This document shows, in pieces, positions 10,738-23,618 of a DNA stretch of 64,000 nt (position 1 is its first letter; each line of letters starts with the position of its first letter). Source of the stretch: Paratinospora sagittata (taxonomy: Eukaryota > Streptophyta > Magnoliopsida > Ranunculales > Menispermaceae); assembly GCA_035771175.1 (NCBI GenBank), contig CM069607.1, positions 19,104,001-19,168,000 of the forward strand, read 5' to 3'. A model generated the notes under the pieces. That model worked only from the letters and a program-made list of their open reading frames with translations, was not told where the DNA came from and ran no database searches. The translations under genes and the position numbers were made by a program.

Positions 10738-11907
10738 CCACTAACACCTGGATGATTCGCATTGTGTCGCACTGGCAAAACAACTTTAGATTAAAACAAT
10801 GTTTTGAATTCAAATTATTTCCTACTCTCTTGCTCTTTAACCTGCAACTGCTAATTTAATAAAACACTCATTCTCTATTTTTTAAAGATACAACACACAC
10901 GTTTTTTGCAAGTTAGACTGAGCTTTCCAAAGAGTATTTCAAAAGAAGAAAGTCGTGACTCTTGCATTGCCAATAAAAGCTTCGACCAGATTCAAAATTG
11001 TAAACTTTCTTGAATATAACCTCATTGTTTAGCAAGTTCTTCATTTTATCCCTTTTGTGCTGAGATTTTCAGAAGCTATCCATCGTTTTAAACTGTAGGT
11101 ATATGAAGTGTTCTCAGTAAGAGAACACATCACCTATATTCTTTCTCCGAGTGCTACAACTAATCATCAAGAACACATTAAACAATAGCAATCAAAGTCT
11201 ACAAAGATAAGGCTCTAAGAACGAAGACATATCTCAATGCTAATGCATTAGTTTGATCTTAGGTGTGTAGGGTAACTTCTGGATCAATCTCAGCACGAAA
11301 ACTCTCTAAATTGCAAAGTCTTCAAAATCACTTGGATTTAGTATTTGATTTTGACAAAATATTTTTCGGAAGGTTTTAATCACAATTTCAATGAGTTTTG
11401 AATGATTTAAAAGTGTTTTGAGACAATAGAATGGTTCTTAAGTGTTAAAATATTAATTTTTCTAAAATTGGGCTATCCAGCACTTTGCCAAAAATTTTCA
11501 AACGGCAATAGCGCACTATCAGTGTTGATAGCGCCCTGATAGGGTTGAATAATCAAAAATTTATTTTTCTTCAAAATTGCCTGTAGTGCGCTATCCCTTT
11601 TGATAACTACATATAGAGCAGTTGTCGTGATCTTTCGATTTTTAGTAAAATGGGCTATAGCCTGCTATAGGCCTTGATTGCAAGCTATCGGAAAGTCCGA
11701 AAACCACGAGCTCTCGGGTTTGTGTATATCGACCTAAAATAGTCCGTTATCCATCATCAGAGAGCATGATACACAACCCAATAGCATGCTATCCACGTCT
11801 TAGTTAGAAATCTCACATATCTAACGAGAAAAACGTGGGCCCTTTCCCTTGCTCGATTTTTCTATTCCTTGCACAGTTTTGACTGGGAATCGTAACTAAA
11901 ACATTTT
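10738..11907 (+). repeat. M10, type B monomer (1170 bp)
   Basis: First monomer of the main B-A-C block. B variants are GATTCGCATTG, TATTTTTTAAAG, GACCAGATTC, GAATATAACC, ACATTAAAC, CTTCTGGATC and AAAACCACGAGC. GACCAGATTC and CTTCTGGATC are shared with M13, M16 and M19 but not with M2, so the HOR copies descend from one B variant. Confidence 0.93.
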
Positions 11908-13079
11908 CCACTAACACTTGGATGATTCCCATTGTGTTGCACGGGCAAAACAACTTTAGATTAAAACAATGTTTTGAATTCAAATCATTTCCTACTCTCT
12001 TGCTCTTTAACCTGCAACTGCTAATTTAATAAAACACTCATTCTCTAATTTTTAAAGATACAACACACACGATTTTTGCAAGTTAGACTGAGCTTTCCAA
12101 AGAGTATTTCAAAAGAAGAAAGTCGTGACTCTTGCATTGCCCATAAAAGCTTCGACCTGAATCAAAATTGCAAACTGTCTTGAAGATAACCTCATTGTTT
12201 AGCAAGTTCTTCATTTTATCCCTTTTGTGCTGAGATTTTCAGAAGCTATCCATCGTTTTAAACTGTGGGTATATGAAGTGTTCTCAGTAAGAGAACACAT
12301 CACCTATATTCTTTCTCCGAGTGCTACAACTAATCATCAAGAACACATCAAACAATAGCAATCAAAGTCTACAAAGATAAGGCTCTAAGAACGAAGACAT
12401 ATCTCAATGGTAATGCATTAGTTTGATCTTAGGTGTTTAGGGTAACTTCTCGATCAATCTCAGCACGAAAACTCTCTAAATTGCAAAGTCTTCAAAATCA
12501 CTTGGATTTAGTATTTGATTTTGACAAAATATTTTTCGGAAGGTTTTAATCACATTTTCAATGAGTTTTGAATGATTTAAAAGTGTTTTGAGACAAGAGA
12601 ATGGTTCTTAAGTGTTAAAATATTAATTTTTCCAAAATCGGGCTATCCAGCACTTTGCCAAAATTTTTCAAAAGGCAATAGCGCACTATGAGTGTTGATA
12701 GCACGCTGATAGGGTTGAACAATCAAAAATCTATTTTACTTCAAAATTGCCTACATCGCGCTGTCCCTTTTGATAACTCGCTATAGATAGCAGTTGGCGT
12801 AATCTTTCTATTTTCAGTAAAATGGGAAATAGCGTGCTATAGGCCTTGATTGCACGCTATCGGAGAGTCCGAAAAACACGAGCTCTCAGGTTTGTGATTA
12901 TCGACCTACAATAGTCCGCTATCCATCATTAGAGAGCATGATACACAACCCAATAGCCTGCTATCCACGTCTTAGTTAGAAATCTCACATATCTAACGAG
13001 AAAAACGTGGGCCCTTTCCCTTGCTCGATTTTTCTATTCCTTGCACAGTTTTGACTGGGAATCGTAACTAAAACATTCT
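11908..13079 (+). repeat. M11, type A monomer (1172 bp)
   Basis: Type A head and tail. Private variants are CAATGGTAATGC, ACATTTTCAATGAG, GACAAGAGAATGG, TATTTTCAG and TTTGTGATTATCG in place of TTTGTGTATATCG. Confidence 0.92.
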
Positions 13080-14250
13080 CCACTAACACCTGGATGGTTC
13101 CCATTGTGTCGCACGGGCAAAACAACTTTAGATTAAAACAACGTTTTGAATTCAAATTATTTCCTACTCTCTTGCTCTTTAACCTGCAACTGCTAATTTA
13201 ATAAAACACTCATTCTCTAATTTTTAAAGATACAACACACACGATTTTCGCAAGTTAGACTGAGCTATCCAAAGAGTATTTCGATAGAAGAAAGTCGTGA
13301 CTCTTGCATTGCCCATAAAAGCTTCGACCTGAATCAAAATTGCAAACTGTCTTGAAGATAACCTCATTGTTTAGCAAGTTCTTCATTTTATCCCTTTTGT
13401 GCTGAGATTTTCAGAAGCTATCCATCGTTTTAAACTGTGGGTATATGAAGTGTTCTCAGTAAGAGAACACATCACCTATATTCTTTCTCCGAGTGCTACA
13501 ACTAATCATCAAGAACACATTAAAAACAATAGCAATCAAAGTCTACAAAGATAAGGCTCTAAGAACGAAGACATATCTCAATGCTAATGCATTAGTTTGA
13601 TCTTAGGTGTGTAGGGTAACCTCTCGATCAATCTCAGCAGGAAAACTCTCTAAATTGCAAATTCTTCAAAATCACTTGGATTTAGTATTTGATTTTGACA
13701 AAATATTTTTCGAAAGGTTTTAATGACAATTTCAATGAGTTTTAAATGATTTAAAAGTGTTTTGAGACAATGGGATGGTTCTTAAGTGTTAAAATATTAA
13801 TTTTTCTAAAATTGGGCTATCCAGCACTTTGCCAAAAATTTCAAACGGCAATAGCGCACTATCAGTGTTGATAGCGCCCTGATAGGGTTGAATAATCAAA
13901 AATCTATTTTTCTTCAAAATTGCCTGTAGTGCGCTATCCCTTTTGATAACTAGATATAGAGCAGTTGTCGTGATCTTTCGATTTTTAGTAAAATGGGCAA
14001 TAGCCTGCTATAGGCCTTGATTACACGCTATCGGAAAGTTCGAAAAACACGAGCTCTCGGGTTTGTGTATCTTGACCTGCAACAGTCCGCTATTCTTCAT
14101 TAGAGAGCATGATACACAACCCAATAGCATGTTATCCACGTCTTAGTTAGAAATCTCACATATCTAACGGGAAAAACGTGGGGCCTTTCCCTTGCTCGAT
14201 TTTTCTATTCCTTGCACAGTTTTGACTGGGAATCGTAACTAAAACATTCT
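13080..14250 (+). repeat. M12, type C monomer (1171 bp)
   Basis: Type C: ATGGTTCCCATTG, TTTCGATAGAAG, GCCCATAAAAG, ACATTAAAAACAATAG (two extra A, shared with later C copies), AGCAGG and TTACACGC. The tail reads GGAAAGTTCG, related to the GGAATGTTCG of M9. Confidence 0.92.
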
Positions 14251-15420
14251 CCACTAACACCTGGATGATTCGCATTGTGTCGCACTGGCAAAACAACTTT
14301 AGATTAAAAAAATGTTTTGAATTCAAATTATTTCCTACTCTCTTGCTCTTTAACCTGCAACTGCTAATTTAATAAAACACTCATTCTCTATTTTTTAAAG
14401 ATACAACACACACGTTTTTTGCAAGTTAGACTGAGCTTTCCAAATAGTATTTCAAAAGAAGAAAGTCGTGACTCTTGCATTGCCAATAAAAGCTTCGACC
14501 AGATTCAAAATTGTAAACTTTCTTGAATATAACCTCATTGTTTAGCAAGTTCTTCATTTTATCCCTTTTGTGCTGAGATTTTCAGAAGCTATCCATCGTT
14601 TTAAACTGTAGGTATATGAAGTGTTCTCAGTAAGAGAACACATCACCTATATTCTTTCTCCGAGTGCTACAACTAATCATCAAGAACACATTAAACAATA
14701 GCAATCAAAGTCTACAAAGATAAGGCTCTAAGAACGAAGTCATATCTCAATGCTAATGCATTAGTTTGATCTTAGGTGTGTAGGGTAACTTCTGGATCAA
14801 TCTCAGCACGAAAACTCTCTAAATTGCAAAGTCTTCAAAATCACTTGGATTTAGTATTTGATTTTGACAAAATATTTTTCGGAAGGTTTTAATCACAATT
14901 TCAATGAGTTTTCAATGATTTAAAAGTGTTTTGAGACAATAGAATGGTTCTTAAGTGTTAAAATATTAATTTTTCTAAAATTGGGCTATCCAGCACTTTG
15001 CCAAAATTTTTCAAACGGCAATAGCGCACTATCAGTGTTGATAGCGCCCTGATAGGGTTGAATAATCAAAAATTTATTTTTTTTCAAAATTGCCTGTAGT
15101 GCGCTATCCCTTTTGATAACTACATATAGAGCAGTTGTCGTGATCTTTCGATTTTTAGTAAAATGGGCTATAGCCTGCTATAGGCCTTGATTGCAAGCTA
15201 TCGGAAAGTCCGAAAACCACGAGCTCTCGGGTTTGTGTATATCGACCTAAAATAGTCCGTTATCCGTCATCAGAGAGCATGATACACAACCCAATAGCAT
15301 GCTATCCACGTCTTAGTTAGAAATCTCACATATCTAACGAGAAAAACGTGGGCCCTTTCCCTTGCTCGATTTTTCTATTCCTTGCACAGTTTTGACTGGG
15401 AATCGTAACTAAAACATTTT
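14251..15420 (+). repeat. M13, type B monomer (1170 bp)
   Basis: Second B of the HOR, very close to M10. Private changes are ATTAAAAAAATG, CAAATAGTATTTC, GAAGTCATATC and GAGTTTTCAATG. Confidence 0.93.
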
Positions 15421-16594
15421 CCACTAACACTTGGATGATTCCCATTGTGTTGCACGGGCAAAACAACTTTAGATTAAAACATTGTTTTGAATTCAAATCA
15501 TTTCCTACTCTCTTGCTCTTTAACCTGCAACTGCTAATTTAATAAAACACTCATTCTCTAATTTTTAAAGATACAACACACACGATTTTTGCAAGTTAGA
15601 CTGAGCTTTCCAAAGAGTATTTCAAAAGAAGAAAGTCGTGACTCTTGCATTGCCCATAAAAGCTTCGACCTGAATCAAAATTGCAAACTGTCTTGAAGAT
15701 AACCTCATTGTTTAGCAAGTTCTTCGTTTTATCCCTTTTGTGCTGAGATTTTCAGAAGCTATCCATCGTTTTAAACTGTGGGTATATGAAGTGTTCTCAG
15801 TAAGAGAACACATCACCTATATTCTTTCTCCGAGTGCTACAACTAATCATCAAGAACACATCAAACAATAGCAATCAAAGTCTACAAAGATAAGGCTCTA
15901 AGAACGAAGACATATCTCAATGCTAATGCATTAGTTTGATCTTAGGTGTTTAGGGTAACTTCTCGATCAATCTCAGCACGAAAACTCTCTAAATTGCGAA
16001 GTCTTCAAAATCACTTGGATTTAGTATTTGATTTTGACAAAATATTTTTCGGAAGGTTTTAATCCCAATTTCAATGAGTTTTGAATGATTTAAAAGTGTT
16101 TTGAGACAATAGAATGGTTCTTAAGTGTTAAAATATTAATTTTTCCAAAATCGGGCTATCCAGCACTTTGCCAAAAAAATTTTCAAAAGGCAATAGCGCA
16201 CTATGAGTGTTGATAGCACGCTGATAGGGTTGAATAATCAAAAATCTATTTTACTTCAAAATTGCCTACATCGCGCTGTCCCTTTTGATAACTCGCTATA
16301 GATAGCAGTTGGCGTAATCTTTCTATTTTTAGTAAAATGGGAAATAGCGTGCTATAGGCCTTGATTGCACGCTATCGGAAAGTCCGAAAAACACGAGCTC
16401 TCGGGTTTGTGTATATCGACCTACAATAGTCCGCTATCCATCATTAGAGAGCATGATACACAACCCAATAGCATGCTATCCACGTCTTAGTTAGAAATCT
16501 CACATATCTAACGAGAAAAACGTGGGCCCTTTCCCTTGCTCGATTTTTCTATTCCTTGCACAGTTTTGACTGGGAATCGTAACTAAAACATTCT
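15421..16594 (+). repeat. M14, type A monomer (1174 bp)
   Basis: Type A. It is longer because of extra bases in an A run (GCCAAAAAAATTTTC near 16171). It also carries AACATTGTTTTG and GTTCTTCGTTTTATC. Confidence 0.92.
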
Positions 16595-17762
16595 CCACTA
16601 ACACCTGCATGGTTCCCATAGTGTCGCACGGGCAAAACAACTTTAGATTAAAACAATGTTTTGAATTCAAATCATTTCCTACTCTCTTGCTCTTTAACCT
16701 GCAACTGCTAATTTAATAAAACACTCATTCTCTAATTTTTAAAGATACAACACACACGATTTTCGCAAGTTAGACTGAGCTATCCAAAGAGTATTTCGAA
16801 AGAAGAAAGTCGTGACTCTTGCATTGCCCATAAAAGCTTCGACCTGAATCAAAATTGCAAACTGTCTTGAAGATAACCTCATTGTTTAGCAAGTTCTTCA
16901 TTTTATCCCTTTTGTGCTGAGATTTTCAGAAGCTATCCATCGTTTTAAACTGTGGGTATATGAAGTGTTCTCAGTAAGAGAACACATCACCTATATTCTT
17001 TCTCCGAGTGCTACAACTAATCATCAAGAACACATCAAACAATAGCGATCATAGTCTACAAAGATAAGGCTCTAAGAACGAAGACATATCTCAATGCTAA
17101 TGCATTAGTTTGATCTTAGGTGTGTAGGGTAACCTCTCGATCAATCTCAGCAGGAAAACTCTCTAAATTGCAAATTCTTCAAAATCACTTGGATTTAGTC
17201 TTTCATTTTGACAAAATATTTTTCGAAAGGTTTTAAGGATAATTTCAATGAGTTTTAAATGATTTAAAAGTGTTTTGAGACAATGGGATGGTTCTTAAGT
17301 GTTAAAATATTAATTTTTCTAAAATTGGGCTATCCAGCACTTTGCCAAAAATTTCAAACGGCAATAGCGCACTATCAGTGTTGATAGCGCCCTGATAGGG
17401 TTGAATAATCAAAAATCTATTTTTCTTCAAAATTACCTGTAGTACGCTATCCCTTTTGATAACTAGATATAAAGTAGTTGTCGTGATCTTTCGATTTTTA
17501 GTAAAATGGGCAATAGCCTGCTATAGGCCTTGATTACACGCTATCGGAAAGTCCGAAAAACACGAGCTCTCGGGTTTGTGTATCTTGACCTGCAACAGTC
17601 CGCTATTCTTCATTAGAGAGCATGATACACAACCCAATAGCATGTTATCCAGGTCTTAGTTAGAAATCTCACATATCTAACGGGAAAAGCGTGGGGCCTT
17701 TCCCTTGCTCGATTTTTCTATTCCTTGCACAGTTTGACTGGGAATCGTAACTAAAACATTCT
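16595..17762 (+). repeat. M15, type C monomer (1168 bp)
   Basis: Type C with the head variant CCTGCATGGTTCCCATAG, shared with M18 and M20. Others are AGCGATCATAGTC, AGTCTTTCATTTTG, TTTTAAGGATAATTTC and AAAGTAGTTGTCG, the last also in M18 and M20. Confidence 0.92.
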
Positions 17763-18932
17763 CCACTAACACCTGGATGATTCGCATTGTGTCGCACTGG
17801 CAAAACAACTTTAGATTAAAACAATGTTTTGAATTCAAATTATTTCCTACTCTCTTGCTCTTTAACCAGCAACTGCTAATTTAATAAAACACTCATTCTC
17901 TATTTTTTAAAGATACAACACACACGTTTTTTGCAAGTTAGACTGAGCTTTCCAAAGAGTATTTCAAAAGAAGAAAGTCGTGACTCTTGCATTGCCAATA
18001 AAAGCTTCGACCAGATTCAAAATTGTAAACTTTCTTGAATATAACCTCATTGTTTAGCAAGTTCTTCATTTTATCCCTTTTGTGCTGAGATTTTCAGAAG
18101 CTATCCATCGTTTTAAACTGTAGGTATATGAAGTGTTCTCAGTAAGAGAACACATCACCTATATTCTTTCTCCGAGTGCTACAACTAATCATCAAGAACA
18201 CATTAAACAATAGCAATCAAAGTCTACAAAGATAAGGCTCTAAGAACGAAGACATATCTCAATGCTAATGCATTAGTTTGATCTTAGGTGTGTAGGGTAA
18301 CTTCTGGATCAATCTCAGCACGAAAACTCTCTAAATTGCAAAGTCTTCAAAATCACTTGGATTTAGTATTTGATTTTGACAAAATATTTTTCGGAAGGTT
18401 TTAATCACAATTTCAATGAGTTTTGAATGATTTAAAAGTGTTTTGAGACAATAGAATGGTTCTTAAGTGTTAAAATATTAATTTTTCTAAAATTGGGCTA
18501 TCCAGCACTTTGCCAAAATTTTACAAACGGCAATAGCGCACTATCAGTGTTGATAGCGCCCTGATAGGGTTGAATAATCAAAAATCTATTTTTCTTCAAA
18601 ATTGCCTGTAGTGCGCTATCCCTTTTGATAACTACATATAGAGCAGTTGTCGTGATCTTTCGATTTTTAGTAAAATGGGCTATAGCCTGCTATAGGCCTT
18701 GATTGCAAGCTATCGGAAAGTCCGAAAACCACGAGCTCTCGGGTTTGTGTATATCGTCCTAAAATAGTCCGTTATCCGTCATCAGAGAGCATGATACACA
18801 ACCCAATAGCATGCTATCCACGTCTTAGTTAGAAATCTCACATATCTAACGAGAAAAATGTGGGCCCTTTCCCTTGCTCGATTTTTCTATTCCTTGCACA
18901 GTTTTGACTGGGAATCGTAACTAAAACATTTT
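17763..18932 (+). repeat. M16, type B monomer (1170 bp)
   Basis: Third B of the HOR. Private changes are TTTAACCAGC, AATTTTACAAACGG and ATATCGTCC. Confidence 0.93.
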
Positions 18933-20104
18933 CCACTAACACTTGGATGATTCCCATTGTGTTGCACGGGCAAAACAACTTTAGATTAAAACAATGTTTT
19001 GAATTCAAATCACTTCCTACTCTCTTGCTCTTTAACCTGCAACTGCTAATTTAATAAAACACTCATTCTCTATTTTTTAAAGATACAACACACACGATTT
19101 TTGCAAGTTAGACTGAGCTTTCCAAAGAGTATTTCAAAAGAAGAAAGTCGTGACTCCTGCATTGCCAATAAAAGCTTCGACCTGAATAAAAATTGTAAAC
19201 TTTCTTGAAGATAACCTCATTGTTTAGCAAGTTCTTCATTTTATCCCTTTTGTGCTGAGATTTTCAGAAGCTATCCATCGTTTTAAACTGTAGGTATATG
19301 AAGTGTTCTCAGTAAGAGAACACATCACCTATATTCTTTCTCCGAGTGCTACAACTAATCATCAAGAACACATTAAACAATAGCAATCAAAGTCTACAAA
19401 GATAAGGCTCTAAGAACGAAGACATATCTCAATGCTAATGCATTAGTTTGATCTTAGGTGTGTAGGGTAACTTCTGGATCAATCTCAGCACGAAAACTCT
19501 CTAAATTGCAAAGTCTTCAAAATCACTTGGATTTAGTATTTGATTTTGACAAAATATTTTTCGGAAGGTTTTAATCACAATTTCAATGAGTTTTGAATGA
19601 TTTAAAAGTGTTTTGAGACAATAGACTGGTTCTCAAATGTTAAAATATTAATTTTTCCAAAATCGGGCTATCCAGCACTTTGCCAAAATTTTTCAAAAGG
19701 CATTAGCGCACTATGAGTGTTGATAGCACGCTGATAGGGTTGAATAATCAAAAATCTATTTTACTTCAAAATTGCCTACATCGCGCTGTCCCTTTTGATA
19801 ACTCGCTATAGATAGCAGTTGGCGTAATCTTTCTATTTTTAGTAAAATGGGAAATAGCGTGCTATTGGCCTTGATTGCACGCTATCGGAAAGTCCGAAAA
19901 ACACGAGCTCTCGGGTTTGTGTATATCGACCTACAATAGTCCGCTATCCATCATTAGAGAGCATGATACGCAACCCAATAGCATGCTATCCACGTCTTAG
20001 TTAGAAATCTCACATATCTAACGAGAAAAACGTGGGCCCTTTCCCTTGCTCGATTTTTCTATTCCTTGCACAGTTTTGACTGGGAATCGTAACTAAAACA
20101 TTCT
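18933..20104 (+). repeat. M17, type A monomer with a B-derived middle (1172 bp)
   Basis: The A head is followed from about 19070 by B variants (TATTTTTTAAAG, AATTGTAAACTTTC, ACTGTAGGTATATG, ACATTAAAC, CTTCTGGATC), then by an A tail with the rare GTGCTATTGGCC and GATACGCAACCC. This looks like a patch of gene-conversion type inside the monomer. The next anchor is mutated to CCACAAACAC. Confidence 0.9.
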
Positions 20105-21275
20105 CCACAAACACCTGCATGGTTCCCATAGTGTCGCACGGGCAAAACAACTTTAGATTAAAACAATGTTTTGAATTCAAATCATTTCCTACTCTCTTGC
20201 TCTTTAACCTGCAACTGCTAATTTAATAAAACACTCATTCTCTAATTTTTAAAGATACAACACACACGATTTTCGCAAGTTAGACTGAGCTATCCAAAGA
20301 GTATTTCGAAAGAAGAAAGTCGTGACTCTTGCATTGCCCATAAAAGCTTCGACCTGAATCAAAATTGCAAACTGTCTTGAAGATAACCTCATTGTTTAGC
20401 AAGTTCTTCATTTTATCCCTTTTGTGCTGAGATTTTCAGAAGCTATCCATCGTTTTAAACTGTGGGTATATGAAGTGTTCTCAGTAAGAGAACACATCAC
20501 CTATATTCTTTCTCCGAGTGCTACAACTAATCATCAAGAACACATCAAAAACAATAGCAATCAAAGTCTACAAAGATAAGGCTCTAAGAACGAAGACATA
20601 TCTCAATGCTAATGCATTAGTTTGATCTTAGGTGTGTAGGGTAACCTCTCGATCAATCTCAGCAGGAAAACTCTCTAAATTGCAAATTCTTCAAAATCAC
20701 TTGGATTTAGTATTTGATTTTGACAAAATATTTTTCGAAAGGTTTTAATGACAATTTCAATGAGTTTTAAATGATTTAAAAGTGTTTTGAGACAATGGGA
20801 TGGTTCTTAAGTGTTAAAATATTAATTTTTCTAAAATTGGGCTATCCAGCACTTTGCCAAAAATTTCAAACGGCAATAGCGCACTATCAGTGTTGATAGC
20901 GCCCTAATAGGGTTGAATAATCAAAAATCTATTTTTCTTCAAAATTGCCTGTAGTGCGCTATCCCTTTTGATAACTAGATATAAAGTAGTTGTCGTGATC
21001 TTTCGATTTTTAGTAAAATGGGCAATAGCCTGCTATCGGCCTTGATTACACGCTATCGGAAAGCCCGAAAAACACGAGCTCTCGGGTTTGTGTATCTTGA
21101 CCTGCAACAGTCCTCTATTCTTCATTAGAGAGCATGATACACAACCCAATAGCATGTTATCCACGTCTTAGTTAGAAATCTCACATATCTAACGGGAAAA
21201 GCATGGGGCCTTTCCCTTGCTCGATTTTTCTATTCCTTGCACAGTTTTGACTGGGAATCGTAACTAAAACATTCT
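20105..21275 (+). repeat. M18, type C monomer (1171 bp)
   Basis: Type C with CCTGCATGG and CATAGTG at the head, ACATCAAAAACAATAG, CGCCCTAATAGGG, CTGCTATCGGCC, GGAAAGCCCG, CAGTCCTC and AAAAGCATGGGG. The same set recurs in M20. Confidence 0.93.
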
Positions 21276-22447
21276 CCACTAACACCTGGATGATTCGCAT
21301 TGTGTCGCACTGGCAAAACAACTTTAGATTAAAACAATGTTTTGAATTCAAATTATTTCCTACTCTCTTGCTCTTTAACCTGCAACTGCTAATTTAATAA
21401 AACACTCATTCTCTATTTTTTAAAGATACAACACACACGTTTTTTGCAAGTTAGACTGAGCTTTCCAAAGAGTATTTCAAAAGAAGAAAGTCGTGACTCT
21501 TGCATTGCCAATAAAAGCTTCGACCAGATTCAAAATTGTAAACTTTCTTGAATATAACCTCATTGTTTAGCAAGTTCTTCATTTTATCCCTTTTGTGCTG
21601 AGATTTTTAGAAGCTATCCATCGTTTTAAACTGTAGGTATATGAAGTGTTCTCAGTAAGAGAACACATCACCTATATTCTTTCTCCGAGTGCTACAACTA
21701 ATCATCAAGAACACATTAAACAATAGCAATCAAAGTCTACAAAGATAAGGCTCTAAGAACGAAGACATATCTCAATGCTAATGCATTAGTTTGATCTTAG
21801 GTGTGTAGGGTAACTTCTGGATCAATCTCAGCACGAAAACTCTCTAAATTGCAAAGTCTTCAAAATCACTTGGATTTAGTATTTGATTTTGACAAAATAT
21901 TTTTCGGAAGGTTTTAATCACAATTTCAATGAGTTTTGAATGATTTAAAAGTGTTTTGAGACAATAGAATGGTTCTTAAGTGTTAAAATATTAATTTTTC
22001 TAAAATTGGGCTATCCAGCACTTTGCCAAAATTTTTCAAACGGCAATAGCGCACTATCAGTGTTGATAGCGCCCTGATAGGGTTGAATAATCAAAAATCT
22101 ATTTTACTTCAAAATTGCCTACATCGCGCTGTCCCTTTTGATAACTCGCTATAGATAGCAGTTGGCGTAATCTTTCTATTTTTAGTAAAATGGGAAATAG
22201 CGTGCTATTGGCCTTGATTGCACGCTATCGGAAAGTCCGAAAAACACGAGCTCTCGGGTTTGTGTATATCGACCTACAATAGTCCGCTATCCATCATTAG
22301 AGAGCATGATACGCAACCCAATAGCATGCTATCCACGTCTTAGTTAGAAATCTCACATATCTAACGAGAAAAACGTGGGCCCTTTCCCTTGCTCGATTTT
22401 TCTATTCCTTGCACAGTTTTGACTGGGAATCGTAACTAAAACATTCT
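21276..22447 (+). repeat. M19, B-head/A-tail hybrid monomer (1172 bp)
   Basis: B variants run to about 22080 (GCGCCCTGATAGG). A variants follow from about 22100 (TTTTACTTC, CATCGCGCTGTCCC, GTGCTATTGGCC, GATACGCAACCC), matching the tail of M17. A crossover in the shared stretch between them removed one monomer from the B-A-C order, because the next copy is C. Confidence 0.92.
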
Positions 22448-23618
22448 CCACTAACACCTGCATGGTTCCCATAGTGTCGCACGGGCAAAACAACTTTAGA
22501 TTAAAACAATGTTTTGAATTCAAATCATTTCCTACTCTCTTGCTCTTTAACCTGCAACTGCTAATTTAATAAAACACTCATTCTCTAATTTTTAAAGATA
22601 CAACACACACGATTTTCGCAAGTTAGACTGAGCTATCCAAAGAGTATTTCGAAAGAAGAAAGTCGTGACTCTTGCATTGCCCATAAAAGCTTCGACCTGA
22701 ATAAAAATTGCAAACTGTCTTGAAGATAACCTCATTGTTTAGCAAGTTCTTCATTTTATCCCTTTTGTGCTGAGATTTTCAGAAGCTATCCATCGTTTTA
22801 AACTGTGGGTATATGAAGTGTTCTCCGTAAGAGAACACATCACCTATATTCTTTCTCCGAGTGCTACAACTAATCATCAAGAACACATCAAAAACAATAG
22901 CAATCAAAGTCTACAAAGATAAGGCTCTAAGAACGAAGACATATCTCAATGCTAATGCATTAGTTTGATCTTAGGTGTGTAGGGTAACCTCTCGATCAAT
23001 CTCAGCAGGAAAACTCTCTAAATTGCAAATTCTTCAAAATCACTTGGATTTAGTATTTGATTTTGACAAAATATTTTTCGAAAGGTTTTTATGACAATTT
23101 CAATGAGTTTTAAATGATTTAAAAGTGTTTTGAGACAATGGGATGGTTCTTAAGTGTTAAAATATTAATTTTTCTAAAATTGGGCTATCCAGCACTTTGC
23201 CAAAAATTTCAAACGGCAATAGCGCACTATCAGTGTTGATAGCGCCCTAATAGGGTTGAATAATCAAAAATCTATTTTTCTTCAAAATTGCCTGTAGTGC
23301 GCTATCCCTTTTGATAACTAGATATAAAGTAGTTGTCGTGATCTTTCGATTTTTAGTAAAATGGGCAATAGCCTGCTATCGGCCTTGATTACACGCTATC
23401 GGAAAGCCCGAAAAACACGAGCTCTCGGGTTTGTGTATCTTGACCTGCAACAGTCCTCTATTCTTCATTAGAGAGCATGATACACAACCCAATAGCATGT
23501 TATCCACGTCTTAGTTAGAAATCTCACATATCTAACGGGAAAAGCATGGGGCCTTTCCCTTGCTCGATTTTTCTATTCCTTGCACAGTTTTGACTGGGAA
23601 TCGTAACTAAAACATTCT
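22448..23618 (+). repeat. M20, type C monomer (1171 bp)
   Basis: Nearly identical to M18. Differences seen are GAATAAAAATTGC, TTCTCCGTAAG (which changes the hairpin spacer) and GTTTTTATGAC. Confidence 0.93.

Larger units (their letters stand above)
10738..22447 (+). repeat. Trimeric higher-order repeat B-A-C, ~3513 bp
   Basis: Type B heads (GATTCGCATTG with GCACTGGC) start at 10738, 14251, 17763 and 21276, giving periods of 3513, 3512 and 3513 bp. Between them type A (ACTTGGATGA, GTTGCACGGG) and type C (ATGGTTCCCAT) follow in fixed order. The copies share linked variants, such as CCATAGTG in the C monomers at 16595 and 20105. Copies differ more than in the P-Q-R array, so this HOR looks older. 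It ends when M19 becomes a B/A hybrid and one monomer is lost. A related B-A-C triplet stands alone at 1173-4683. Confidence 0.85.
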
